From contig JAAYYF010000036.1 in NCBI GenBank assembly GCA_012515535.1, positions 1-33,432 of the forward strand: a DNA stretch of 33,432 bases, given 5' to 3'. Of this stretch, positions 7,299-15,414 are shown one piece after another. Both the position numbers and the translations under genes were made by a program. The DNA comes from Deinococcales bacterium. GTDB lineage: Bacteria > Deinococcota > Deinococci > Deinococcales > Trueperaceae. Position 1 is the stretch's first letter; every line of letters starts with the position of its first letter. The notes below the pieces were generated by a model. That model was not told the origin of the DNA. It worked only from the letters and a program-made list of their open reading frames with translations, and searched no databases.

Positions 7299-9602
7299 CT
7301 ACGCGCGCGCCACCGCGCTGGCCTGCCGCGCGGCCTCGCGCTGCGTGCGCGCCAGCAGCGCCTCGGCCAGGCGCAGCGCCGCCCCCTTGTCGAGGAACTG
7401 GTTGCCGTTGCCGCACTTCGGCGACAGCACGCAGCGCGGGCAGCCCGCCTCGCAGCCGCACGCTGCCAGCAGGTCGCGCGCCGCCGTCAGCCACGCCTCG
7501 AAGGCCGCGGCCCCGGCGCGGGCGTAGCCCACCCCGCCGGGCGCGCCGTCGTAGATGAACACCAAGGGCTCCTGCAGCGGCGGGTAGAGGGGGTACGACA
7601 CGCCGCCCACGTCGGCGCGCTCGCACAGCACGAACGAGGGCAGCAGGCCGATCAGGGTGTGCTCCAGCGCGTGCAGGGCGCCGGGCAGGTCGCCTACCGC
7701 CGCCAGCCCCTCCACCCCGCGCAGGTCGAACCACAGCGCCTGGGTGTCGTAGGTCACCTCGGGCAGGTCGAGGGCGCGCTCCTCGAGCACCGCCTCGGAG
7801 TAGTAGCGCTTGCGCACGTAGCCCACCACCTGGTGGCGCACGCGCACGCGCCCCACGTGCACCCCGGGGGGCGGCGCCTCCAGCACCCCGACGGCGCTCT
7901 CGCGGGCGGGCAGCGGGCCCAGCACCTCGATGTCGGTCTCGGAGCGCGGCTGGGTGTAGTAGTCCTCGATGTGCGGCAGCAGCCGCGCCACTCCGCGCTC
8001 CAGGTCGAGGCTGGCCACCAGGTACTGCTCGCCCTGGTGGAGGTAGACGGCGCCCGGGTGCAGCTCGCGCAGGGCGGTGGCGAAGTCGGTGGCGCCCAGC
8101 GAGCGCCCCATGCCGTCCTTCAGGCGCACGAGCTTGCCGCCGCTGCCGCGCAGCTGCACGCGCCGGTGCGGGTAGCGCCTCAGCGAGCGGTAGCGCCCGG
8201 CGCGCTCGCTGAGGCCCTCCACCGCGGCCAGCTCCACCCACGGCGCCACCAGGTCCTCGTCCTGCGCGAGCGGCAGCTCGGCCGCCGCGCAGCGCAGGTG
8301 GCGCGGGTGGAGCTCGTCGTTGAACGGGTCGGCGACGGCGTCCTCCACCGGGCCGTCGACCAGCAGGTCGGGGTGGGTGCGGTAGTACTCGTCGAGCGGG
8401 TCGGCGCCCGGGATCAACAGCGTCAGCGCGCGGCGCCCCTCGCGGCCGGCGCGGCCGGAGCGCTGCCACAGCGCCATCTTCGAGCCGGGGTAGCCCACCA
8501 GCACCACCGCGTCCACGCCGCCGATGTCGACGCCCAGCTCCAGGGCGCTGGTGCTGGTCAGCACCGTGATGTCGCCGCTGCGGAAGCCGTGCTCGATGAG
8601 GCGCCGGTCGGCGGCGGTGTAGCCGGCGCGGTAGCTCTGGATGGTGGTGCCGAGGGGCTCGCCGGCCAGGCCGGCGGCGTAGCGCCTGACGAGCTCGGCG
8701 CTCTTGCGCGAGTTGCAGAAGAACAGGCTCTTGACGCCGTGGCGCGCGAAGGTGGCCGCCAGCCGCGCCGCCTCGCCGTTGGGGCTGCGGCGGCGCTCGC
8801 CGGCGGCGTCGGCGGCGGGCGGCTGCCACACCACGAACTCGCGCGCGCCGGCGGGCGCCTCGTCCTGGTCGACGAGCGTGAAGCCCCGCCCGGTGAGGCG
8901 CTCGGCGTGCTCGGCGGGGTTGCCCACGGTGGCGGAGGCCGCCACCACCACCGGGTCGGCGCCGTAGGCGCGCGCCACGCGCAGCAGCCGCCGGACCACG
9001 TTGGCCACGTGCGAGCCGAGCACCCCGCGGTAGGCGTGCAGCTCGTCGAGCACCAGGTAGTCGAGGCGCCCCAGGAAGCCCGCCCACCGCTGGTGGTGCG
9101 GCAGCACCCCGAAGTGCAGCATGTCGGGGTTGGTGAGCACCACCCGCCCGCGGTCGCGCACCTCGGCGCGCCGCTCGGTGGGCGTGTCGCCGTCGTAGGC
9201 CGCCACCGCCGGCGCGGCGCCGTCGAGCCCCAGGCGCCCCGCCAGCTGCCGCAGGCGCAGCAGCTGGTCGTGGGCCAGCGCCTTGGTCGGGTAGAGGAGC
9301 AGCGCGCTGCGCTCCGCCTCCAGCGCCGCCAGCACCGGCAGCTGGAACGTCAACGACTTGCCCGACGCGGTGGCGGTGGCCACCACCACGTCCTGCCCCG
9401 CGCCCACGGCCTCCAGGGCGCGCGCCTGGTGGGCGTACGGCTCGAAGCCGAGCCGTCCCAGCTGCGCCGCGAAGGGGCCGGCGTAGCCGCCGGCACGCGC
9501 GCCGCGCCGCGGCGGGAAGAAGTGATAGCCCACCACCTGGCCCTCGTAGTCGTCGAGCTGCGTGAGGAAGGCGTGGAAGCTCTGGTCCGGGTCCTTGGCC
9601 AA
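7299..9602 (-). CDS. DEAD/DEAH-box helicase with C-terminal DUF1998 zinc domain (MrfA/YprA family)
   Basis: This is a superfamily 2 ATP-dependent helicase of 767 residues. The N-terminal half has a Q-like motif (YAHQARALEAV), Walker A ATASGKS (about 76-82), DELH (about 166-169) and SATVGN. The second RecA domain has SALELGVDIGGVD and the arginine-finger motif QRSGRAGRE. The C-terminal DUF1998 region ends with a four-cysteine cluster, CGCEAGCPRCVLSPKCGNGN. This layout is that of B. subtilis MrfA (YprA), a 3'-5' helicase used in repair of mitomycin-type DNA damage. A TTG start at 9602 has GGGAG upstream. It is divergent from the glycosyltransferase gene. The DNA repair role is inferred from the family. 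Confidence 0.88.
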   Translation of the reverse strand: MAKDPDQSFHAFLTQLDDYEGQVVGYHFFPPRRGARAGGYAGPFAAQLGRLGFEPYAHQARALEAVGAGQDVVVATATASGKSLTFQLPVLAALEAERSALLLYPTKALAHDQLLRLRQLAGRLGLDGAAPAVAAYDGDTPTERRAEVRDRGRVVLTNPDMLHFGVLPHHQRWAGFLGRLDYLVLDELHAYRGVLGSHVANVVRRLLRVARAYGADPVVVAASATVGNPAEHAERLTGRGFTLVDQDEAPAGAREFVVWQPPAADAAGERRRSPNGEAARLAATFARHGVKSLFFCNSRKSAELVRRYAAGLAGEPLGTTIQSYRAGYTAADRRLIEHGFRSGDITVLTSTSALELGVDIGGVDAVVLVGYPGSKMALWQRSGRAGREGRRALTLLIPGADPLDEYYRTHPDLLVDGPVEDAVADPFNDELHPRHLRCAAAELPLAQDEDLVAPWVELAAVEGLSERAGRYRSLRRYPHRRVQLRGSGGKLVRLKDGMGRSLGATDFATALRELHPGAVYLHQGEQYLVASLDLERGVARLLPHIEDYYTQPRSETDIEVLGPLPARESAVGVLEAPPPGVHVGRVRVRHQVVGYVRKRYYSEAVLEERALDLPEVTYDTQALWFDLRGVEGLAAVGDLPGALHALEHTLIGLLPSFVLCERADVGGVSYPLYPPLQEPLVFIYDGAPGGVGYARAGAAAFEAWLTAARDLLAACGCEAGCPRCVLSPKCGNGNQFLDKGAALRLAEALLARTQREAARQASAVARA

Positions 9603-9636
9603 CTCCCAGCCAGCCTACCGCCCGCGGGACGGGCGT

Positions 9637-9657
9637 CCTGGGCCGGGGTGCTACACT
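9637..9657 (+). promoter_or_regulatory. Promoter before the glycosyltransferase, similar to the sqdB promoter
   Basis: CCTGGGCCGGGGTGCTACACT ends with the extended -10 box TGCTACACT. The same block, shorter by two G, occurs at 10950-10968 before sqdB. A GTG lies 7 nt downstream at 9665 and opens a nine-residue frame. Confidence 0.6.
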
Positions 9658-9664
9658 CGCCCCC

Positions 9665-9694
9665 GTGAGAAGTGCCGAGGCGAACGCGGCGTGA
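9665..9694 (+). CDS. Possible nine-residue leaderless upstream ORF
   Basis: A GTG 7 nt below the TACACT box opens a frame encoding MRSAEANAA. Its TGA (9692-9694) overlaps the GTG start of the glycosyltransferase (9691-9693). It would be leaderless and would hand ribosomes to the main frame. Only the arrangement is seen; translation is inferred. Confidence 0.3.
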   Translation: MRSAEANAA

Positions 9695-10905
9695 CCAGCG
9701 CCCTCATCTTCCTGCTCTACCTCTTCGGCGTCCCCTACATCCTGCTGATGGTGATGGTGGTGGTCGGCATGTTCCGTCCCGGCCCCCGCGAGCGCAGCAG
9801 CGCCCGCCCGAGCGTCACGGTGGTGGTGCCGGCCCACGACGAGGAGGACGACCTGCCGGGCACGCTCGAGAGCCTGGCGGCGCAGCGCTACGACGGCGAG
9901 CTCGAGTTCGTGATCGTCGACGACCGCTCCACCGACGGCACGCGGCGCGTGATCGAGGCGTTCGCCGCGCGCGACCCGCGCTTCCGGCTGGTCAGCGTCA
10001 CGGAGCCGAGCCGCAAGCTCGCGCCCAAGGTCAACGCCGTCGACCACGGCATCCGCGCCTCGACGGGCGCGCTGATCCTGGCCACCGACGCCGACTGCCG
10101 CTACCACCCGGAGTGGGTGGCCGGCATGGTGTCGCACTTCACGCCCGACGTGGCGATGGTGGTGGGCTACGTCTCCACCAGCCGGCCGGGCGCGGCGCGC
10201 ACGCTGCTGCAGCGCTTCGAGAGCGTCGACTGGTTCACGCTGATGCTGGTGTCGCGCAGCCTCACGCGCTTCGGGCTGAAGTTCGCCAGCAGCGCCAACA
10301 ACCTCGCCTACCGCCGCAGCGCCTTCGAGGCCGTGGGCGGCTTCGGCGCCGCCGGGCGCGCCCCCAGCGGCGACGAGGACCTGCTCACCCAGAAGCTCGG
10401 CCGCCTGCCCGGCATGCGGGTGGTGTTCGCCGAGGAGCCGCGCACGCGCGTGCTCACCCACGGGGTGGGCAGCGCCCGCGCGCTTCTGCGCCAGCGCCGC
10501 CGCTGGGTGAGCCGCTACCACCACGTGCTGCACTACCACCCGGGCTTCATGGCCGGCATCGCGGCGCTGGGGGCGCAGAGCGTGTTCCTCAGCCTGGCGG
10601 TGCTGCTCACGCCGTTCGTGCCCGGCCTGCTGCCCTGGGTGGCGGGGCTGTGGGCGGTGAAGGCGCTGGTGGAGTGGGTGGGCATGGGCGTGGGCACGCA
10701 CCAGTTCCAGCGCCGCGACCTGTGGGGGCTCTCCACGCTGTGGTGGAGCCTGTGGCACCCGGCGTTCATCGCCGCCTCGGTGGTGGGCTCGTTCCTGCGC
10801 CCCAGCGCCTGGCACGCCGGCGCCGAGTCGTACCGCCGCCGCTTCTTCCAGCGCCGCTGGCGCGAGCTGCTCAGGCGCGTGCGCGCCGGCATGGCGCGTG
10901 GCTGA
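9691..10905 (+). CDS. Family 2 glycosyltransferase, membrane-bound
   Basis: This inverting GT-A glycosyltransferase has 404 residues. It has an N-terminal membrane helix (about 4-27) and SVTVVVPAHDEEDDLPGTLESL. The metal-binding DXD is TDADC, with Asp133 and Asp135. GDEDLL (about 227-232) supplies the catalytic acidic residue, and QRRRW (268-272) is the acceptor-site motif. C-terminal helices lie at about 286-330 and 346-366. This layout is that of GT2 enzymes which glycosylate lipids or polyprenols. The GTG at 9691 is chosen because GAGG lies 10 nt upstream and the frame begins at the first hydrophobic helix. Its promoter closely matches that of sqdB, so a link with glycolipid synthesis is plausible; the sugar and acceptor are unknown. 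Confidence 0.85.
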   Translation: MTSALIFLLYLFGVPYILLMVMVVVGMFRPGPRERSSARPSVTVVVPAHDEEDDLPGTLESLAAQRYDGELEFVIVDDRSTDGTRRVIEAFAARDPRFRLVSVTEPSRKLAPKVNAVDHGIRASTGALILATDADCRYHPEWVAGMVSHFTPDVAMVVGYVSTSRPGAARTLLQRFESVDWFTLMLVSRSLTRFGLKFASSANNLAYRRSAFEAVGGFGAAGRAPSGDEDLLTQKLGRLPGMRVVFAEEPRTRVLTHGVGSARALLRQRRRWVSRYHHVLHYHPGFMAGIAALGAQSVFLSLAVLLTPFVPGLLPWVAGLWAVKALVEWVGMGVGTHQFQRRDLWGLSTLWWSLWHPAFIAASVVGSFLRPSAWHAGAESYRRRFFQRRWRELLRRVRAGMARG

Positions 10906-10949
10906 CGCGCCCGCCCGGGCCTACAACGGCGCCGGGCTGCCGGAGGCGC

Positions 10950-10968
10950 CCTGGGCCGGTGCTACACT
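10950..10968 (+). promoter_or_regulatory. Promoter of the sqdB-sqdX unit
   Basis: CCTGGGCCGGTGCTACACT contains the extended -10 box TGCTACACT (10960-10968). Apart from two G it is identical to the block before the glycosyltransferase. A small hairpin, CGCGCC/GGCGCG (10980-10985/10990-10995), follows in the predicted leader. Confidence 0.65.
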
Positions 10969-10997
10969 GCGGCGTTCGTCGCGCCGCTAGGCGCGCC

Positions 10998-11030
10998 ATG
11001 ACCATCGGCAACCTCGGAGGAACCGCATGA
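10998..11030 (+). CDS. Possible ten-residue upstream ORF coupled to sqdB
   Basis: An ATG at 10998 opens a frame encoding MTIGNLGGTA. Its TGA (11028-11030) overlaps the ATG of sqdB (11027-11029). The frame itself contains the GGAGG ribosome binding site of sqdB. No ribosome binding site precedes it. Translation is inferred only from the arrangement. Confidence 0.25.
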   Translation: MTIGNLGGTA

Positions 11031-12238
11031 AAGTGATCGTTCTGGGTGGCGACGGCTTCTGCGGCTGGCCCACCAGCCTGCACCTGAGCAACGTCGGCCA
11101 CGACGTCGTGATCGTCGACAACCTGTCGCGCCGCAACATCGACAACGAGCTGGAGGCCGGCTCCCTCACCCCCATCCGGCCCATGGGCCAGCGCATCCGC
11201 GCCTGGCGCGAGCTGTCGGGCAAGGAGATCCGCTTCGAGAACATCGACGTGGCGCAGGACTACGCCGCGCTGCTGGCCCTGCTGGAGCGCGAGCGCCCCG
11301 ACGCCATCGTGCACTTCGCCGAGCAGCGCGCCGCGCCCTACTCGATGAAGTCGAGCTGGCACAAGCGCTACACCGTCGACAACAACGTCAACGCCACCAA
11401 CAACGTGCTCGCCGCCATCGTCGAGAGCGGCCAGGACATCCACCTGGCGCACCTCGGCACCATGGGCGTGTACGGCTACGGCACCGCGGGCATGAAGATC
11501 CCGGAGGGCTACCTCGACATCGAGGTCACCACCGACGAGGGCGAGCGCGTCCAGCAGCAGATCCTCTACCCCACCAACCCCGGCAGCATCTACCACATGA
11601 CGAAGACGCTCGACCAGCTGCTCTTCGCCTACTACGCCAAGAACGACCGCCTGCGCATCACCGACCTGCACCAGGGCATCGTGTGGGGCACCAACACCCC
11701 CGAGACGAACCTCGACGAGCGCCTCATCAACCGCTTCGACTACGACGGCGACTACGGCACGGTGCTCAACCGCTTCCTGATGCAGGCGGCGGTGGGCTAC
11801 CCGCTCACGGTGCACGGCACCGGCGGCCAGACGCGCGCCTTCATCCACATCACCGACACGGTCAAGTGCGTGGAGCTGGCGCTGGCCAACCCGCCCGCCC
11901 GCGGCGAGCGCGTGAAGATCCTCAACCAGATGACCGAGACCCACCGCGTGCGCGACCTGGCCGAGCTGATCGGCAAGCTCACCGGCGCCGAGGTGGCCTA
12001 CGTGCCGAACCCGCGCCGCGAGGACGCCGAGAACGACCTGCACGCGCGCAACGACGCCTTCCTCGACCTGGGCCTCGAGCCCACCACGCTCGAGGCCGGC
12101 CTGCTGACCGAGGTCACCGAGGTGGCGCGCCGCTACAAGGACCGCGCCGACATGGACAAGATCCCGGCCACCAGCACCTGGACGCGCGAGCAGCGCCCCG
12201 GCATCCCCGAGCAGGTCAAGAAGCTCGAGCACGCCTGA
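11027..12238 (+). CDS. sqdB: UDP-sulfoquinovose synthase
   Basis: SqdB/SQD1 makes UDP-sulfoquinovose from UDP-glucose and sulfite, using bound NAD, for the sulfolipid SQDG. The 403-residue protein is an extended short-chain dehydrogenase/reductase. It has the NAD-binding VLGGDGFCGWPTSLHLS and the family-specific DNLSRRNIDN and HFAEQRAAPYSM. The catalytic set is Thr145 (LGTMG), Tyr189 and Lys193 (YHMTK). NRFDYDGDYGTVLNRF, VHGTGGQTRAFIHITDTV and VPNPRREDAEND also match plant SQD1 and cyanobacterial SqdB. GGAGG precedes the ATG. sqdX follows 24 nt downstream. The motifs separate it from ordinary UDP-glucose epimerases. Confidence 0.93.
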   Translation: MKVIVLGGDGFCGWPTSLHLSNVGHDVVIVDNLSRRNIDNELEAGSLTPIRPMGQRIRAWRELSGKEIRFENIDVAQDYAALLALLERERPDAIVHFAEQRAAPYSMKSSWHKRYTVDNNVNATNNVLAAIVESGQDIHLAHLGTMGVYGYGTAGMKIPEGYLDIEVTTDEGERVQQQILYPTNPGSIYHMTKTLDQLLFAYYAKNDRLRITDLHQGIVWGTNTPETNLDERLINRFDYDGDYGTVLNRFLMQAAVGYPLTVHGTGGQTRAFIHITDTVKCVELALANPPARGERVKILNQMTETHRVRDLAELIGKLTGAEVAYVPNPRREDAENDLHARNDAFLDLGLEPTTLEAGLLTEVTEVARRYKDRADMDKIPATSTWTREQRPGIPEQVKKLEHA

Positions 12239-12262
12239 GCGGAGGGGCGTAGCGGCGCCGGC

Positions 12263-13408
12263 ATGAGGATCGCCATCTTCACCGAGACCTTCCTCCCGAA
12301 GGTCGACGGCATCGTCACGCGCCTGCTGCGCACGCTCGAGCAGCTGGCGGTCCTGGGGCACGAGGCGCTGGTCTTCGCGCCCCACGACCCGCCCGACTCG
12401 TACGCCGGCCACCGGGTGGTGCGCGTGCCGGCGCTGCCGTTCCGCCCCTGGTACCCCGAGCTGTTCCTGGGCCTGCCGCGCCCGCGCCTCGGGCGCGAGC
12501 TCGACGCTTTCCGGCCCGACGTGGTGCACGTGGTGAACCCGGTGGTGCTGGGTCTGTGGGGCACGGCGCTGGCCAAGCAGCGCAACCTGCCGCTGCTGGC
12601 CAGCTACCACACCGACATCACGCAGTACGCCCGCCACCTGAAGCTGCCGATGCTGCAGGAGCCGTCGCGCCGCTTCCTGCGCGACGTGCACAACCAGGCG
12701 CACGTCAACCTGTGCACCTCGGTGCCGATGGTGCGCTCGGCGCGCGGGCTGGGCATCAAGCGCGTGCGCCTGTGGCCGAAGGCGGTCGACACCGACCTGT
12801 TCCGCCCCGAGCGCGCCACCCGCGCCATGCGCGAGCGCCTCTCGGGCGGCCACCCCGACGACCCGCTGATGATCTACGTGGGGCGCCTCTCCTACGAGAA
12901 GCGCATCGACTGGCTCTACGCCCCGGTCACGAGCCTGCCCAACGTGCGCCTGGCGCTGGTGGGCTCGGGACCGGCCGAGGCCGACCTGAAGAAGCGCTTC
13001 CGCGGCACCAACACCGTGTTCACCGGCTACATGAGCGGCACCGAGCTGGCCAGCGCCTACGCCAGCTCCGACGTGTTCGCCTTCCCCTCCGACACCGAGA
13101 CGCTCGGCTTCGTGGCGATGGAGTCGATGGCCGCCGGCACCCCGGCGGTAGGCGCTCGCGCCGGCGGCATCCCCGACGTGATCGCCGACGGCGAGACCGG
13201 CCTGATGTTCACGCCCGGCGACCTCGGCGACCTGACCGGCAAGCTGAAGCGGCTGCTGTTCGACGCCGCCGAGCGCCGACGGCTGGGCGAGGCGGCGCGC
13301 GCCGAGATGCTCAAGCACAACTGGCAGGCCGCCACCGAGCGGCTGGTGGGGTTCTACGAGCTCGCCCGCGCGGTGCACGGGCGCTTCGACCCGCCCAGCC
13401 GCTACTGA
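12263..13408 (+). CDS. sqdX: Sulfoquinovosyltransferase, SQDG synthase (GT4)
   Basis: SqdX/SQD2 transfers sulfoquinovose from UDP-sulfoquinovose to diacylglycerol at the membrane, giving SQDG. The 381 residues form a GT-B fold. The N-terminal signature RIAIFTETFLPKVDGIVTRL is typical, as are HVVNPVVLGLWG, ASYHTDITQYARH and LWPKAVDTDLF. The nucleotide-sugar part has IYVGRLSYEKRIDWL and the EX7E-type region SDTETLGFVAMESMAAGTP. The ATG has GGAGGGG upstream. Its place behind sqdB makes the assignment much firmer than the GT4 fold alone. The enzyme has no membrane helix, as usual for peripheral GT-B lipid glycosyltransferases. Confidence 0.9.
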   Translation: MRIAIFTETFLPKVDGIVTRLLRTLEQLAVLGHEALVFAPHDPPDSYAGHRVVRVPALPFRPWYPELFLGLPRPRLGRELDAFRPDVVHVVNPVVLGLWGTALAKQRNLPLLASYHTDITQYARHLKLPMLQEPSRRFLRDVHNQAHVNLCTSVPMVRSARGLGIKRVRLWPKAVDTDLFRPERATRAMRERLSGGHPDDPLMIYVGRLSYEKRIDWLYAPVTSLPNVRLALVGSGPAEADLKKRFRGTNTVFTGYMSGTELASAYASSDVFAFPSDTETLGFVAMESMAAGTPAVGARAGGIPDVIADGETGLMFTPGDLGDLTGKLKRLLFDAAERRRLGEAARAEMLKHNWQAATERLVGFYELARAVHGRFDPPSRY

Positions 13409-13549
13409 CGCGCTAGCCGCCCGCCGAGCGAGCGCCGACGACCCTCGTGGGTCCGGCAACGGGGGACGCGATGCCCGGCGGCAGCGCGCCGCGGACGGCG
13501 TCGGCCGCACCGATTTGATAACTCGACCACCGGGAGGCCGCCGCGGCGC

Positions 13550-14335
13550 TCAGCCGTCGAAGCGCGGCACCACCACCGGCACGCCGTCGTCGTGGAGCAG
13601 GCGCACGGCGGCGCCGTACACCTCGCGCAGCAGCCCCTCGCTGAGCACCTCAGCAGGCGCCCCCTCGGCCACCTTGCGCCCGCCCGCCAGCACCACCAGA
13701 CGGTCGCAGCTGCGCGCCGCCAGGTTCAGGTCGTGCAGCACCACCAGCACCCCCACCCCCGCCGCCGCCTGGGCGCGCGCGTAGGTCAGCAGCTCGACCT
13801 GGTAGCGCAGGTCGAGGTGGTTGGTGGGCTCGTCCAGCAGCAGGTAGCGGGGGCGCTGCGCCAAGGCGCGGGCGAACACCACCCGCTGCAGCTCGCCGCC
13901 CGACAGCGTCTCGACGCGCCGTTCCGCGAAGCGCGCCGTGTCGGTGGCCGCCAGCGCCGCCTCCACCACCGCCTCGTCGGCGCGCCCCGGGGTGCCGAAC
14001 AGCCCCAGGTGCGGCGTGCGGCCCATGGCCACCACCTCGCGCACCAGGAAGCCGGCCGGCACCACCGGCGCCTGCTCCACCAGCGCCAGCGCGCGCGCCA
14101 GCTGGAAGCGGCCGTAGCTGGCGAGCGCGCGCCCGTCGACGGTCACGCTCCCCGCCGTGGGCGTCAGCCGCCGGGTGAGGAGCCGCAGCAGGGTGCTCTT
14201 GCCGGCGCCGTTGGGCCCCAGCACGCCCACCACCTCGCCGGGCGCCAGGCGCAGGCTCACGCCCGCGAGCACGGGCCGGAGCGCGCCGCCCGCCTGCGGG
14301 TAGGCGGCGCTCACGCCTCGCAGCTCGACGCTCAC
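13550..14335 (-). CDS. btuD: Vitamin B12 ABC transporter, ATP-binding protein
   Basis: This is the ATPase that powers B12 import with BtuC and BtuF. The 261 residues carry Walker A GPNGAGKST (40-48), the Q-loop in VEQAPV, the ABC signature LSGGELQ (144-150), Walker B with DEPT (168-171), a D-loop (NHLD) and the H-loop LHDLN. The GTG start at 14335 overlaps the btuC stop (GTGA), so translation is coupled. A frame without stops continues upstream inside btuC, but the ABC domain begins here. Iron-siderophore ATPases are close relatives; the cobalamin riboswitch upstream of btuF decides for B12. Confidence 0.9.
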   Translation of the reverse strand: MSVELRGVSAAYPQAGGALRPVLAGVSLRLAPGEVVGVLGPNGAGKSTLLRLLTRRLTPTAGSVTVDGRALASYGRFQLARALALVEQAPVVPAGFLVREVVAMGRTPHLGLFGTPGRADEAVVEAALAATDTARFAERRVETLSGGELQRVVFARALAQRPRYLLLDEPTNHLDLRYQVELLTYARAQAAAGVGVLVVLHDLNLAARSCDRLVVLAGGRKVAEGAPAEVLSEGLLREVYGAAVRLLHDDGVPVVVPRFDG

Positions 14336-15414
14336 GCGGGCTCGCTCCCCGCCCGCTGACCGCGCTCGGCGCGCCCGCCGCGGCCCTTGAGCAGCAGCAG
14401 GAAGAACGGCCCACCCACCAGCGCCGTGACGATGCCCACCGGCACCTCCACGGGCGCGATCAGGGTGCGCGCCAGCAGGTCGGCGAGCACCATGAAGCCC
14501 GCGCCCCACACCGCCGCCAGCGGCAGCAGCCGCGCGTGGCGGGGGCCCACCGCCAGCCGCACGGCGTGCGGCACGATCAGCCCCACGAAGCCGATGATGC
14601 CCGCCACGCTCACGGCCGCGGCCGTCACCAGCGTGGCCACGGCCAGCATCAGGTGCTTCACGCCCTCGACCGGCAGGCCCAGCAGCGCCGCCCCCTCCTC
14701 GCCCAGCTGCAGCAGGTCGAGGGCGCGGGCGAAGGCGCCAGCCAGCAGCAGTGTGGGCAGCGCGAAGGCCAGCATCACGCCCACGTCGCGCCAGCCGGCG
14801 AAGCCGAAGCCGCCCAGCAGGCGCGCCAGCATGCCGGCCGCCTGCTCGCGCGAGGCCACGAGCAGGAAGCTGGTGGCGGCGGTGAAGATCGAGCCCACCA
14901 CCACCCCAGCCAGGATCAGGCGCACGGTGGGCAGCGAGTCGCCGTCGCGCGCCAGCGCCGCCACCAGCAGCACCGTGACGAGCGCCACCAGGAAGGCGGT
15001 GAGCGGCGCGCCTAGGCGCGCGAGCAGCGGCACCGAGCCGGCCAGCGCGGCCGCCAGCGTGGCGCCGAAGCCGGCGCCGCTGGCGGTGCCGATGAGGTAC
15101 GGGTCGGCGAGGGGGTTGCGGAACACCCCCTGGAACACCGCGCCCGCCAGCGCCAGCGAGGCGCCCACCAGCGCCGCCAGCAGCACGCGCGGCAGGCGCA
15201 GCTGCCACACGATGGTCTCGAGCGCCGACAGCCGCTCGCCGCGCACGGCCTTGCCGAGGGTGGCGAGGACCTGGCCGGGGCTCACCTCGACGCTGCCGAC
15301 CCCCACCGCCACCAGCACGGCGGCCAGCGCCGCGGCGAGCGACGCCAGGCCCAGCAGCCAGCCGCGCCGCGCGCGGGCGGCCGCCGTGGCCGTCGACCGG
15401 GCCCTGCTCGTCAG
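14332..15414 (-). CDS. btuC: Vitamin B12 ABC transporter, permease (FecCD family)
   Basis: This is the membrane channel of the B12 importer, with about ten helices. The family motifs are LPRVLLAALVGASLALAGAVFQGVFRNPLADPYLIG near residues 75-110 and GIIGFVGLIVPHAVRLAVGPRH in the coupling region. No ATG, GTG or TTG lies at a suitable place near the 5' end. A CTG (complement of 15412-15414) overlaps the btuF TGA as CTGA, the same geometry as btuC/btuD. It gives a 360-residue protein, slightly longer than usual, with a basic N-terminal stretch before helix 1. I choose it with reserve. A GTG inside helix 1 would truncate the protein. Confidence 0.85.
   Translation of the reverse strand: MTSRARSTATAAARARRGWLLGLASLAAALAAVLVAVGVGSVEVSPGQVLATLGKAVRGERLSALETIVWQLRLPRVLLAALVGASLALAGAVFQGVFRNPLADPYLIGTASGAGFGATLAAALAGSVPLLARLGAPLTAFLVALVTVLLVAALARDGDSLPTVRLILAGVVVGSIFTAATSFLLVASREQAAGMLARLLGGFGFAGWRDVGVMLAFALPTLLLAGAFARALDLLQLGEEGAALLGLPVEGVKHLMLAVATLVTAAAVSVAGIIGFVGLIVPHAVRLAVGPRHARLLPLAAVWGAGFMVLADLLARTLIAPVEVPVGIVTALVGGPFFLLLLKGRGGRAERGQRAGSEPA

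Noticed and set aside
6787-10815. A 1342-codon open frame on the minus strand across the helicase and glycosyltransferase region
   Set aside because: It is an artefact of high G+C, where stop codons are rare. Its translation is Arg/Ala/Gly-rich and low in complexity. The helicase in another minus-strand frame and the plus-strand glycosyltransferase carry all the motifs.
13409-13549. Possible terminator or small RNA between sqdX and btuD
   Set aside because: Only short or interrupted inverted repeats are present (for example GACCC/GGGTC at about 13439-13452). I could not support a defined feature.
14336-15208. Upstream extension of the btuD frame
   Set aside because: It lies in another frame of btuC and reads as low-complexity Gly/Arg/Ala. 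The ABC domain starts at the GTG overlapping the btuC stop.
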